A DNA stretch of 58,400 nucleotides from Rhodanobacter sp. (lineage in GTDB: Bacteria > Pseudomonadota > Gammaproteobacteria > Xanthomonadales > Rhodanobacteraceae): NCBI GenBank assembly GCA_004298015.1, contig SCSE01000058.1, positions 1 to 58,400 of the forward strand, in the 5' to 3' direction. This document shows positions 49,972 to 58,214 of the stretch, piece after piece. Below the pieces are notes generated by a model, which saw only the letters and a list, made by a program, of their open reading frames with translations, was not told the origin of the DNA and did not search any database. Made by a program: the position numbers and the translations under genes. Position 1 is the stretch's first letter. Every line of letters begins with the position of its first letter.

Positions 49972-51360
49972 TCAGTTGATCAACACATAATGCGAACCGT
50001 TGGCATCGGCCACCACCAGCACCAGCTGGCGTGGCCGCACCCCGGCCAGTCCGCGCAGCATCTGCAGGCTGGTGATGCGCTGGCTGCCGACGCCGATCAC
50101 GATATCGCCACGGTTCAGGCCGGCCCGTGCCGCGTGGCTGTCCGGCAGTACCTTGCTCACCGCCACGCCGTAGATGCCCTGGCTGCGCTGGTCCTGGCTC
50201 AATTCGCGAAAGCGTACGCCGCGCAGCCGCGGGTCGAGTTGGCCGCCGTCGAGACTGGCAAGCTTTTCCGCGCTGAGGATGGTGTGAACCTGGCGCAACC
50301 GGCCTTGGCGCAGCACGCCCAGGGTGACGGCGCTGCCCAGCGGCAGCAGACCCTCACCGTTGCGCAACGCCTGTACGCTGCGCAACGGCTTGCCGTTGAG
50401 CGTGGTCAGCACGTCGCCGGTCTGCAGGCCGGCGCGCTCAGCTGCCGAGCCGGTGGCGACCCGGGTCACCACCACGCCCTTGCTGTCGCTGTCCTTCAGC
50501 CCGAGCAGCCGGGCGATGCGCGGCGTGATCGCCTGGGCCTGCACGCCGAGATTGCCGCGCACCACCTTGCCGTGGGCGATCAACTGCTTCATCACCTCGC
50601 CGATCAGGTTGCTGGGAATGGCGAAGCCGATGCCGACATTGCCACCGGAAGGGGAGAAGATCATCGTGTTGATGCCGACCAGCTGGCCGCGCAGGTTGAC
50701 CAGCGCACCGCCGGAGTTGCCGGGATTGATCGAGGCATCGGTCTGGATGAAGTTCTGGTAGCGCGAATCGCCCAGGCCCGAGCGGCCCAGCGCCGAAACG
50801 ATGCCGGCGGTAACCGTCTGGCCCAGCCCGAACGGGTCGCCCACCGCGGCCACGTAGTCGCCCACGCGCAGCTTCGAGGAGTCCGCCAGCGGCAGCGCCC
50901 GCAGGTGGTCGGCGGGGATCTGCACCACGGCCACGTCGGTATCCGGGTCGGTGCCGATCAGCTTCGCCTTGAAGCTGCGCCCGTCCTGCAACGTCACGGT
51001 GATGTCGTCGGCGCCGCCGACCACATGGTTGTTGGTCAGCACATAACCCTTGGCCGCGTTCACGATCACGCCGGAACCCAGGCTCTGCTCGACCCGCTCG
51101 CGCGGGGTCGCCGGCAGGCCGAAGAACTGGCGCACCATCGGATCGTCGAAATACGGGTCGCGCACCTCGACCCGGGTCTTGCTGGAGATGTTCACCACCG
51201 CCGGCGTGACCTGCTGCAGCATCGGGGCCAGCGACGGCATCGGCTGCGCGGCGACCGGGGTCGGCGCGGGCGGCGCGGCCAGCGCGCTGGCGGTGCCGAA
51301 AAACCCGGCCAGTACGATGCCGGTCAGCCAGGAAAGGGTGCGGGAGCGGCGCAAGAGCAT
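49972..51360 (-). CDS. degQ: DegQ/DegP-type periplasmic serine endoprotease
   Basis: The 462-residue trypsin-like protease has a signal peptide (GIVLAGFFGTASALA). The catalytic triad is His in LTNNHVVGG, Asp in DPDTDVAVVQI and Ser in INPGNSGGALVN. Two PDZ domains follow (GVVVTRVATGSAAERAGLQTGDVL and GVAVSKVLPDSHAARAGLNRGDIV). It degrades damaged periplasmic proteins. The protein is the length of DegQ rather than DegP, and the LA loop (FFGLPATPRERVE) is short, which favours DegQ. Confidence 0.93.
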   Translation of the reverse strand: MLLRRSRTLSWLTGIVLAGFFGTASALAAPPAPTPVAAQPMPSLAPMLQQVTPAVVNISSKTRVEVRDPYFDDPMVRQFFGLPATPRERVEQSLGSGVIVNAAKGYVLTNNHVVGGADDITVTLQDGRSFKAKLIGTDPDTDVAVVQIPADHLRALPLADSSKLRVGDYVAAVGDPFGLGQTVTAGIVSALGRSGLGDSRYQNFIQTDASINPGNSGGALVNLRGQLVGINTMIFSPSGGNVGIGFAIPSNLIGEVMKQLIAHGKVVRGNLGVQAQAITPRIARLLGLKDSDSKGVVVTRVATGSAAERAGLQTGDVLTTLNGKPLRSVQALRNGEGLLPLGSAVTLGVLRQGRLRQVHTILSAEKLASLDGGQLDPRLRGVRFRELSQDQRSQGIYGVAVSKVLPDSHAARAGLNRGDIVIGVGSQRITSLQMLRGLAGVRPRQLVLVVADANGSHYVLIN

Positions 51361-51491
51361 GAAAATCCTCCGGGGCGGTAAAGGCGACGCAGCTTCGACC
51401 TGCTGCCATCGTCGCGGTTCCGTGGCAGAAATTAGGGTCCAGCCACTTTACATCGCGGCGCCCCGGGGTTAACTTGCCTATCCGATAGCAA

Positions 51492-51507
51492 CCACAACAT
51501 CTTGTGC
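51492..51507. promoter_or_regulatory. nrdJ: NrdR box upstream of nrdJa
   Basis: CCACAACATCTTGTGC is a near-perfect palindrome (CACAA-4-TTGTG) and matches 12 of 16 positions of the usual NrdR box ACACAATATATTGTGT. NrdR represses ribonucleotide reductase genes and normally uses two boxes about 31 bp apart. I see only a weak second candidate near 51525-51540. It lies 210 bp before the ATG. The 357-bp gap 51361-51717 shows no gene and no recognisable cobalamin riboswitch. Confidence 0.5.
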
Positions 51508-51717
51508 CGGGATCCTGGTGCCACGACAAGCACTGGTGTCCCGCGCCGTACTCTTTGCGGGGGGAGTCGTTGTCGTCGGGAGCCGTTGGTAGCGGTAGCG
51601 TGAGGCAAGCTCGCGCCAGCCGTTGTCAGGTCGACAAATCACCAAAGCGAACGACGACGTCGTATCCAATAAAAAAACAACGGAGGCCGCAAGGCCGTAC
51701 CGGAGGTCAGGAAGCCG

Positions 51718-54700
51718 ATGAGCACAGCACGTGCACCAAGCAGCGATACACCCACCAAGTCAGCCAGCGCTCGCGAAAGCGTCAGGGAGATTCCCCTGCA
51801 GCCGGCCTCGCTGGACATCTGGGACAAGAAATACCGCCTCAAGGCGAAATCCGGTGAGCCGGTCGATGTCACCCTCGACGACACCTACCAGCGCGTGGCG
51901 CGTGCGCTGTCCGAGGTAGAGGGCAGTGAGGCATTGCGCGCGCACTGGTACGAGCGCTTCCTGTGGGCCTTGCGCCGCGGTGCGATTCCCGCCGGCCGCA
52001 TCACCTCCAACGCCGGCGCGCTGGCGCACAAGCCGGCCACCTCCACCATCAACTGCACCGTCTCCGGCACCATCCGCGACTCGATGGACGACATCCTGGA
52101 GAAAGTGCACGAGGCCGGCCTGACGCTGAAGGCCGGCTGCGGCATCGGCTACGAATTCAGCACGCTGCGTCCGCGCGGCGCCTACGTCTCCGGTGCCGGC
52201 GCATACACCAGCGGGCCGCTGTCGTTCATGGATATCTACGACAAGATGTGCTTCACCGTGTCGTCCGCCGGTGGCCGCCGCGGTGCGCAGATGGGCACCT
52301 TCGACATCAGTCATCCCGACGCCAAGGAGTTCATTCGCGCCAAGCGCGAAGACGGCCGGCTGCGCCAGTTCAACCTCAGCCTGCTGATCACCGACGGTTT
52401 CATGGATGCGGTCGAGCACGACCAGGACTGGCCGCTGGTATTCCCGGTGCACGTCAAGGAAGCGCACGAGATCGATGTCAACGATCCGACCCAGGTGATC
52501 TGGCGCGAGTGGCCGACCCACGAAAACTACGTCGACCGCGAAGACGGCCTAGTTGCCTGCAAGATCTACAGCCATATCCGCGCGCGGCACCTGTGGGACA
52601 TGATCATGGTGTCCACCTACGACTACGCCGAGCCGGGTTTCATCCTGATCGACAAGGTCAACGAGATGAACAACAACTGGTGGTGCGAGCACATTCGCGC
52701 GACCAACCCGTGCGTCACGGCCGACACGCGCCTGGCCACGCAACATGGCATGGTGCCGATCGGTGAGTTGTATGCCTGCGGCGCGGCGCTGGAGGTATCG
52801 GTAGACCGCCGTTCGCTGGAGATGGAAGGTCGCGGTATCGAAACCCGCGCCGCCAAGCCGGCGTTCATGACCGCTGCGAAGGCGCCGGTCTATCGCGTGG
52901 TCACCGAGGACGGCTACGAGATCAAGGCTACCCAATGGCACGATTTCTACACTGAACGAGGCAAGATCAAGCTGCGCGAATTGGCGATCGGCGACCGCTT
53001 GCTGGTGCAGTCAGGCAAGGGGCAATTCGGCAATCAGGGCAGCGAGGATCTGGGTCTGCTGCTGGGCCTGATTGCCGGAGACGGCCATTTCACCAACCGT
53101 GGCAAGGATCAGCAGGCCGCGATTATCAGCCTGTGGGGCGAGGAGCGTGCACTGGCCGATCGCGTCGCGACCGTCATCAACGCGATGATCGCGCATACGG
53201 CCAAGGGTGATCTGCGTCAATACAAGGTCTCGCCGGTGGCGGTACCCGAGCGCAACAACGTATTTATCCGCTCGGTGTTGCTGGCTCGATTGCTTGAACA
53301 CTATGGCTTCAGTGCGGAGACCAAGTTGCGCGTGCCGGAGGTGATCTGGCGCGGCAGCGAGACTTGCGTGAAGAGCTATCTGCGCGCCCTGTTTCAATGC
53401 GATGGCACGGTGAACGTTTCCGGCCGTAGCCTGAGTTGCTCGGTGCGTCTGGCCTCCAGCCAACCGGATCTGCTGAAAGACGTGCAGATGCTGCTGGCCA
53501 ACTTCGGTGTGTTCTGCCGGATCAAGCAACGTCGCGCCAGCGGCATGCGCAAATTGCCCGACGGTCATGGCGGAACGCGCAGTTATGCGTGCGCCGCCGA
53601 TCATGAGTTGATCATCGACGGCGAGTCGCGTGAACGCTTCATGAGTGAAATAGGCTTTCTTCTGCCCACCAAGTCGCAACGTTACCTCGACTGGAGGGAA
53701 GGCAAGGCGTTGCTCAAGACGCAGCGCTTCGCCTCGCGCATCGCCAGCATCGAGTTTGTCGGCGAAGAGGCCGTGTATGACACGACGCAGCCGGATCACA
53801 ACGCGGTGATCTTCAACGGCTTGGTCACTGGGCAGTGTGGCGAACAACCGTTACCGCCGTACGGCTCGTGCCTGCTCGGTTCGGTCAACCTCACCAGCTT
53901 CGTGCGCGATCCGTTCGGGCCCAAGGCACGCTTCGACTGGGATGAGTACCGCGAGGTGGTCAAGGTGTTCACCCGCATGCTTGACAACGTGGTCGAGATC
54001 AACGGCCTGCCGTTGCCGCAGCAGCGCAAGGAGATCGAGTCCAAGCGCCGTCACGGCATGGGCTTCCTCGGTCTGGGCTCCACCGTCACCATGCTCAAGC
54101 ACCGTTACGGCGGCGCCGAGGCGATCGCCTTCACCGAACAGGTATCGCGCGAGATGGCCGTAGCCGGCTGGGAAATGGCGCTTGAGCTGGCCAAAGAAAA
54201 AGGCCCGGCGCCGATCCTGGCGCAGGACTTCACCGTCACCGGCGACATGCTGCGCAAGCGTCCGGAGATGGTTGCCGACGGTTACAAGATCGGCGACAGC
54301 ATCCCCGGCCGCGTGCTGCACGCCACATACAGCCGCTACATGCAGCGCATTGCCACGGTGGCGCCGAACCTGGTGGCCGAATTGGCCGAAACCGGCGCGC
54401 GCTTCACCCACCACAGCTCGATTGCCCCCACCGGCACCATCTCGCTGTCGCTGGCCAACAACGCCAGCAACGGCATCGAGCCCAGCTTTGCCCACAGCTA
54501 TTCGCGCAACGTGATCCGCGAGGGCAAGAAGTCCAAGGAAAAAGTCGAAGTGCTCAGCTTCGAGCTGCTGGCCTACCGCGCCCTGATCAACGCCGATGCC
54601 AAGGCCTACACCGACGACACTGCCCAGCAGCTGCCGGACTACTTTGTCGCAGCCGACGACATCAGCCCGAAGCAGCATGTCGACATCCAAGCCGCCTCGC

Positions 54701-55017
54701 AGAAGTGGATCGACTCGTCGATCTCCAAGACCGCGAACGTGCCCACCGAATACCCCTACGAAGACTTCAAAGACATCTACTTCTACGCCTACAAACAGGG
54801 CTTGAAGGGGTGCACCACGTTCCGTTTCAACCCCGCCGCGTTCCAGGGTGTGCTGGTCAAGGATTCCGATCTTGAAAGCACCCTCTACCGCTTCGAGTTG
54901 GAAGACGGTAGCGTTGTCGAACTGAAAGGCAACGAGCAGGTGGAGTACGACGGCGAAATGCACTCCGCCGCCAATCTCTTCGATGCCTTGAAGGAAGGCT
55001 ATTACGGCAAGTTCTAG
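51718..55017 (+). CDS. nrdJ: B12-dependent ribonucleotide reductase large chain (class II), interrupted by an intein
   Basis: The 1099-residue precursor gives a 724-residue enzyme after removal of a 375-residue intein (residues 332-706). It makes deoxyribonucleotides with an adenosylcobalamin-derived thiyl radical, with or without oxygen. Extein motifs are TSNAGALAHK, STINCTVSGT, KAGCGIGYEFSTLRPRGA, SAGGRRGAQMG, the split active-site segment ATNP | CGEQPLPPYGSCLLGS, APTGTISLSLANNASNGIEPSF and TANVPTEYPYEDFKDIY. The first residue after the intein is the cysteine that becomes the catalytic thiyl radical in this family, so the precursor is inactive. The N-terminal 25 residues are poorly conserved in style. 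nrdJb, two genes on, supplies the missing C-terminal part, as in Pseudomonas. Confidence 0.96.
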   Translation: MSTARAPSSDTPTKSASARESVREIPLQPASLDIWDKKYRLKAKSGEPVDVTLDDTYQRVARALSEVEGSEALRAHWYERFLWALRRGAIPAGRITSNAGALAHKPATSTINCTVSGTIRDSMDDILEKVHEAGLTLKAGCGIGYEFSTLRPRGAYVSGAGAYTSGPLSFMDIYDKMCFTVSSAGGRRGAQMGTFDISHPDAKEFIRAKREDGRLRQFNLSLLITDGFMDAVEHDQDWPLVFPVHVKEAHEIDVNDPTQVIWREWPTHENYVDREDGLVACKIYSHIRARHLWDMIMVSTYDYAEPGFILIDKVNEMNNNWWCEHIRATNPCVTADTRLATQHGMVPIGELYACGAALEVSVDRRSLEMEGRGIETRAAKPAFMTAAKAPVYRVVTEDGYEIKATQWHDFYTERGKIKLRELAIGDRLLVQSGKGQFGNQGSEDLGLLLGLIAGDGHFTNRGKDQQAAIISLWGEERALADRVATVINAMIAHTAKGDLRQYKVSPVAVPERNNVFIRSVLLARLLEHYGFSAETKLRVPEVIWRGSETCVKSYLRALFQCDGTVNVSGRSLSCSVRLASSQPDLLKDVQMLLANFGVFCRIKQRRASGMRKLPDGHGGTRSYACAADHELIIDGESRERFMSEIGFLLPTKSQRYLDWREGKALLKTQRFASRIASIEFVGEEAVYDTTQPDHNAVIFNGLVTGQCGEQPLPPYGSCLLGSVNLTSFVRDPFGPKARFDWDEYREVVKVFTRMLDNVVEINGLPLPQQRKEIESKRRHGMGFLGLGSTVTMLKHRYGGAEAIAFTEQVSREMAVAGWEMALELAKEKGPAPILAQDFTVTGDMLRKRPEMVADGYKIGDSIPGRVLHATYSRYMQRIATVAPNLVAELAETGARFTHHSSIAPTGTISLSLANNASNGIEPSFAHSYSRNVIREGKKSKEKVEVLSFELLAYRALINADAKAYTDDTAQQLPDYFVAADDISPKQHVDIQAASQKWIDSSISKTANVPTEYPYEDFKDIYFYAYKQGLKGCTTFRFNPAAFQGVLVKDSDLESTLYRFELEDGSVVELKGNEQVEYDGEMHSAANLFDALKEGYYGKF
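52711..53835 (+). mobile_element. LAGLIDADG-type intein in nrdJ
   Basis: The intein starts with Cys (CVTADTRLATQHGMVPIGEL, block A) and carries block B (YEIKATQWHDFY, with Thr and His). Two endonuclease motifs are visible (LGLLLGLIAGDGHF and YLRALFQCDGTVN), each with its acidic residue. Block F reads VYDTTQPDHNAVIFNGLVTGQ before the +1 Cys. The last residue is Gln and the penultimate one Gly, not the canonical His-Asn. It interrupts the conserved ATNPCGEQ motif, a known insertion hot spot in ribonucleotide reductases. Its codon choice includes more AT-rich codons than the flanks. Confidence 0.93.
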
Positions 55018-55084
55018 CGGCGGTCACGCCAGGTTTGCCGGGGGCTTACAGCAGTTTCTGACAATCATCGGAGGGGAACCCCAC

Positions 55085-55855
55085 ATGTCCATCGACACCG
55101 AACTCGAAGCAACCAGTAGCGACGCACCGACCACCACCGAAGTTCCGGCCGTTGCCGTTCCGGCAATACCGGCGCCGGTGGTGAGCGCACCGAAGCCGGC
55201 GAAAAAGAAGCCGGCGGCGAAAAAGCCGAAGCCGGCCGCAACGCCGGCGGCCGCCGCGAAGGCTGCACCGAAGAAGGCCGCCGCCAAGAAAGCCGTGAAG
55301 AAAGCTGCACCGAAGAAAGCCGCTGCCAAGAAGGCGGTGAAGAAAGCCGCACCGAAGAAGGCTGCTGCCAAAAAGGCCGTGAAGAAGGCCGCACCCAAGA
55401 AGGCTGCCGCCAAGAAAGCGGCGCCGAAGAAGGTTGCCGCCAAGAAAGCCGTGAAGAAAGCCACACCGAAAAAAGCCGTGAAGAAAGCGGTGGCCAAAAA
55501 GGCCGCGCCGAAGAAAGCGGTGAAAAAGGCTGCCGCCAAGAAGGCAGCGCCGAAGAAGGCCGTGAAGAAAGCCGCGGTCAAGAAAGTCGCGAAAAAAGCC
55601 GTTAGCAAGGTCAGCAGCAAGAAAGCGGCCAGTAAAAAAGCCGTACCAAAAAAGGCGGCCGTCAAGAAGTCCGCCAGCACCAAAAAGGGTGTAAACACCA
55701 AAAAGGGTGCAAGCACCAAAAAAGGTGTAAACACGAAAGCTGTCGCCAAGACGGCCAAGAGGTCCACTGCCAGCAAGAAGGTGAGCGCGAAGTCGGCCAA
55801 GCCCGCTGTGAAAAAGGCCGGTGCCGGCAAAAAGTCCGCCACCAAAAAGAAGTAA
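55085..55855 (+). CDS. Lys/Ala/Pro-rich histone-H1-like protein
   Basis: The 256-residue protein has an acidic N-terminal 35 residues (MSIDTELEATSSD), then an extremely basic region built from AAPKKAAAKKAVKK-type repeats (residues 60-101 perfect, degenerate to about 190). A second repeat, STKKGV/NTKKGA, runs at about 197-218 and the end is KKK. It has no folded domain and should bind DNA or RNA like eukaryotic H1, AlgP or HctB-type proteins. A GGAGGGG-like site precedes the ATG. It sits between nrdJa and nrdJb, 67 bp after nrdJa, and has a terminator after it. Confidence 0.85.
   Translation: MSIDTELEATSSDAPTTTEVPAVAVPAIPAPVVSAPKPAKKKPAAKKPKPAATPAAAAKAAPKKAAAKKAVKKAAPKKAAAKKAVKKAAPKKAAAKKAVKKAAPKKAAAKKAAPKKVAAKKAVKKATPKKAVKKAVAKKAAPKKAVKKAAAKKAAPKKAVKKAAVKKVAKKAVSKVSSKKAASKKAVPKKAAVKKSASTKKGVNTKKGASTKKGVNTKAVAKTAKRSTASKKVSAKSAKPAVKKAGAGKKSATKKK
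55262..55387 (+). repeat. three 42-bp in-frame tandem repeats in the H1-like gene
   Basis: Three 42-bp units (55262, 55304, 55346) encode the same 14 residues with silent differences, and a partial fourth follows. Length variation here would change the protein by whole 14-residue units. Confidence 0.85.
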
Positions 55856-55865
55856 GCGACACCGT

Positions 55866-55899
55866 ATCCGGCCCGGCCGTGCGCCGGGCCGGATCTTTT
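55866..55899 (+). terminator. rho-independent terminator after the H1-like gene
   Basis: Twelve perfectly paired bases (ATCCGGCCCGGC, 55866-55877, with GCCGGGCCGGAT, 55883-55894) around a 5-nt loop are followed by CTTTT. It starts 10 bp after the stop. nrdJb is beyond it, so nrdJb needs read-through or its own promoter. Confidence 0.88.
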
Positions 55900-55957
55900 A
55901 CCCGGCGTGCCGCGGCCACGGCGCACCCCTTATTCCGAACACGAAGAAGCGAACACC

Positions 55958-56713
55958 ATGTCGATCAAGATCGAAAAAAAGATCACCGGCTACACCGTGG
56001 TCAAACCTGAAGACAAGGTGGCCGCCACCAAGGCCGCTGCCGCGCCCAAAGAGCCGCGCCAGGCCGAAGTGATCCAGATGCACGAAAGTGTCGAGCGGCC
56101 CGAAACCCTGGTCGGCTCCACTTTCAAGATCAAGTCACCGCTGTTCGAGCACGCGTTGTACGTCACCATCAACGACATCGTGCTCAACGCCGGCACCCCG
56201 CACGAGCTGCGCCGCCCGTTCGAGATTTTCATCAACTCGAAAAACATGGACCACTTCCAGTGGATCGTGGCGCTCACCCGCATCCTGTCCGCCGTGTTCC
56301 GCAAGGGCGGCGACGTCACCTTCATCGTCGAAGAGCTCAAAGCCGTGTTCGACCCCCGCGGCGGCTACTTCAAGGCCGGCGGCGTCTACATGCCCAGCAT
56401 CGTGGCCGAGATCGGCACCGTGGTCGAGCAGCACATGAAAAACATCGGCCTGATCCACGACCCGGAGATGGACGAAGCGACCCGCCAGCTGGTGGCCGAG
56501 AAGCGCAAGGCGTATGAGGCGGCCGGGGCGAAGAAGGCCTCTACACCCTCTGCGGCCGGGGCGGGAGAGGGTCGGGGTGAGGGTGGCGATGCCGCCGAGT
56601 CGTCGGGCTTCCCGAAGGGGGCGACGCTGTGCCAGAAGTGCAATACGCAGGCGCTGGTGCTGATGGATGGCTGTCAGACGTGTTTGAATTGTGGGTATTC
56701 GAAGTGCGGCTAA
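55958..56713 (+). CDS. nrdJb: class II ribonucleotide reductase accessory subunit NrdJb
   Basis: The 251-residue protein supplies the C-terminal part of the split class II reductase. It has a folded domain (about 45-185: STFKIKSPLFEHALYVTINDIV, FEIFINSKNMDHFQWIVALTRILSAVFRKGGD) and a C-terminal Cys-rich tail with CQKC, CQTC and CGYSKCG near residues 227-250. The tail probably carries the redox pair that re-reduces the active site, and zinc-type cysteines. A low-complexity linker (Ala, Gly, Glu) joins them and contains a DNA repeat. I take the ATG at 55958. Function rests on similarity to the two-gene NrdJ of Pseudomonas. Confidence 0.85.
   Translation: MSIKIEKKITGYTVVKPEDKVAATKAAAAPKEPRQAEVIQMHESVERPETLVGSTFKIKSPLFEHALYVTINDIVLNAGTPHELRRPFEIFINSKNMDHFQWIVALTRILSAVFRKGGDVTFIVEELKAVFDPRGGYFKAGGVYMPSIVAEIGTVVEQHMKNIGLIHDPEMDEATRQLVAEKRKAYEAAGAKKASTPSAAGAGEGRGEGGDAAESSGFPKGATLCQKCNTQALVLMDGCQTCLNCGYSKCG
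56545..56585. repeat. REP-like GGGAGAGGGTCGGGGTGAGGG element inside nrdJb
   Basis: ACCCTCT (56545-56551) and AGAGGGT (56566-56572) are inverted around a GC-rich centre and are followed by CGGGGTGAGGG. This wording is that of short intergenic repeats common in xanthomonads and relatives. Here it is translated in frame as the Ala-Gly-Glu-rich linker of NrdJb, between the globular domain and the redox tail. Confidence 0.5.
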
Positions 56714-56747
56714 CGCCTAATGTTGTTGGTGCTCAAGGGAGAGGAGC

Positions 56748-57248
56748 ATGAGTTACGACGGTCGAGCGGTGGCGAACTTCGTTCTCGATTTCTGTGCTGA
56801 AAAGAAACGGCCAATAACCAATCTGGCGCTGCAAAAGATCATCTACTTTTGTCACGTCTGGTCATTGATACAGTTGAAGAGACCATTGGTTAAACAAGGA
56901 TTTGAAGCGTGGCCTTTAGGCCCTGTTCTTCAACATGTGTATCGTGAGTTCAAAGAATTCGATAAGCAACCAATCGATAGGCGTGCGTTGAGGCTAGACC
57001 GGAAAACAGGTAAACAAGTTATCGCAGAATATGACTTCGATGACGAATCGAGGGCACTCCTTTCAAGAGTGGCTGACTTCTACAGTCAGCTTAGAGCAGG
57101 AGATCTGGTCGAGTTGAGTCATGAGTTGGGTGGCCCGTGGGACCAAGTGTGGAACCACTCTGCCGCCATAAATCCGGGAATGCTCATCAACGACGATTTG
57201 ATGATTGGTTTCTATTCAAAGCCGGAAGGGCAATTTTCAGTCCAATAG
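56748..57248 (+). CDS. Panacea-domain (SocA/DUF4065-like) antitoxin-like protein
   Basis: The 166-residue protein matches the Panacea/SocA pattern: an N-terminal helix with AVANFVLDFCAEKKRPITNLALQKIIYFCHVW, then LVKQGFEAWPLGPVLQHVYREFK, and a C-terminal helical region with the family phrase ELSHELGGPWDQVW. Panacea proteins act as antitoxins of varied toxins. The gene is AT-richer than the rest of the window. A GGGAGAGGAG ribosome site precedes it. It sits 35 bp after nrdJb and 11 bp before a gene of unknown function, probably as an operon. Confidence 0.8.
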   Translation: MSYDGRAVANFVLDFCAEKKRPITNLALQKIIYFCHVWSLIQLKRPLVKQGFEAWPLGPVLQHVYREFKEFDKQPIDRRALRLDRKTGKQVIAEYDFDDESRALLSRVADFYSQLRAGDLVELSHELGGPWDQVWNHSAAINPGMLINDDLMIGFYSKPEGQFSVQ

Positions 57249-57259
57249 GAAGGATTGAA

Positions 57260-57982
57260 GTGAACAAAGTAAAAGTACCCTCAATTCAGCACGCGGCGGG
57301 CATATGGTTCCCCGACCCGCAAAAAATAGCTAAGCACCTTCTGGCGCTTGCAAATAGTGCGCCTCCGTTTAGCTACGAAAACCTCTACAAACTTACCTAT
57401 GACCTGTTAAGTCGCGGGGCCCCTTACGAGCAAATTGAATTGGCTGCGCAAAAAATGAGGCACCCGTTGGCGAGGAGGAATTACTTGGAAATCCTTCCGC
57501 TACTAAGGGTGTTTGAGAGTCGAGCCGCTATAGAATTTGTGAGTGAGATTGCCCCTCGGAGCTATCCCATAGGTCGAGATCTTCGCGTTCTAGTCAATCC
57601 ACCTTTAATCTACTTCGGGGGTGGTCAATCTTTTCTTCCGTGGTTTATTTTTTGGAAGACAAATCGTTTCGATGAGGCTCGTCTGCGTCTGTTCGTCACC
57701 ATGATTCGGGAGGTCTTTGCGCAGGACCCTGACATAGATGATGCTTCTCTTAGCCTGGTTATCTGTAGTGAGCCAATTCCAAAGAAGGGGCGTGGTCTGC
57801 AGGTGCTGGATACGTCCTCAATCGCCTCGCTTAGCGAGGGTGAAAGAAATGAGATGCTTGCCATTTTCGCCAAGGGCTACGCAATGGCGGTCAGTGCACA
57901 GGCGGAAGGCCGCAGTGCTGGGAAGGAATTGAGTGACGGCGATCGAGATTCTTCAGACGACCAGCCCGATCTTTTTGCTTAG
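57260..57982 (+). CDS. unrecognised partner of the Panacea gene
   Basis: The GTG start at 57260 has a strong AGGAAGGA ribosome site, giving 240 residues. I do not recognise the family. The N-terminal third is helical (HLLALANSAPPFSYENLYKLTYDLLS). The middle is mixed with LRVLVNPPLIYFGGGQSFLPWFIFWKTN and ends in RLRLFVTMIREVFAQDPDIDD. A Ser/Asp-rich tail (GDRDSSDDQPDLFA) closes it. No signal peptide, no clear membrane segment and no catalytic motif are seen. In Panacea pairs the neighbour is usually the toxin, but toxins there are mostly shorter, so it may also be an accessory protein. It shares the AT-rich base use of its neighbour. Confidence 0.75.
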   Translation: MNKVKVPSIQHAAGIWFPDPQKIAKHLLALANSAPPFSYENLYKLTYDLLSRGAPYEQIELAAQKMRHPLARRNYLEILPLLRVFESRAAIEFVSEIAPRSYPIGRDLRVLVNPPLIYFGGGQSFLPWFIFWKTNRFDEARLRLFVTMIREVFAQDPDIDDASLSLVICSEPIPKKGRGLQVLDTSSIASLSEGERNEMLAIFAKGYAMAVSAQAEGRSAGKELSDGDRDSSDDQPDLFA

Positions 57983-58214
57983 AGAATCGGAATCACCATT
58001 TGCGGGCGCGATCAAAGGGGGCGGAGGTAACTAACTGGCCCGCTACTGAAAGCGGGGGGGCGTCGTTTGGCTACGAGTCAAGAAAAATCAGACTGCACTT
58101 AGGTCATCAAGCCAACTTTCGAGGCTTATTAGCCTCCCTTCGTCGATATATCTCAGAACACGTTGCATCGAGACAGCTTCACTACGATCAGCGTCTGTTT
58201 TACCGTATGTTGTG

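Noticed and set aside
51361..51717. Cobalamin riboswitch before nrdJ
   Set aside because: Looked for because the enzyme uses B12, but I cannot find the B12-box wording or the multi-helix layout.
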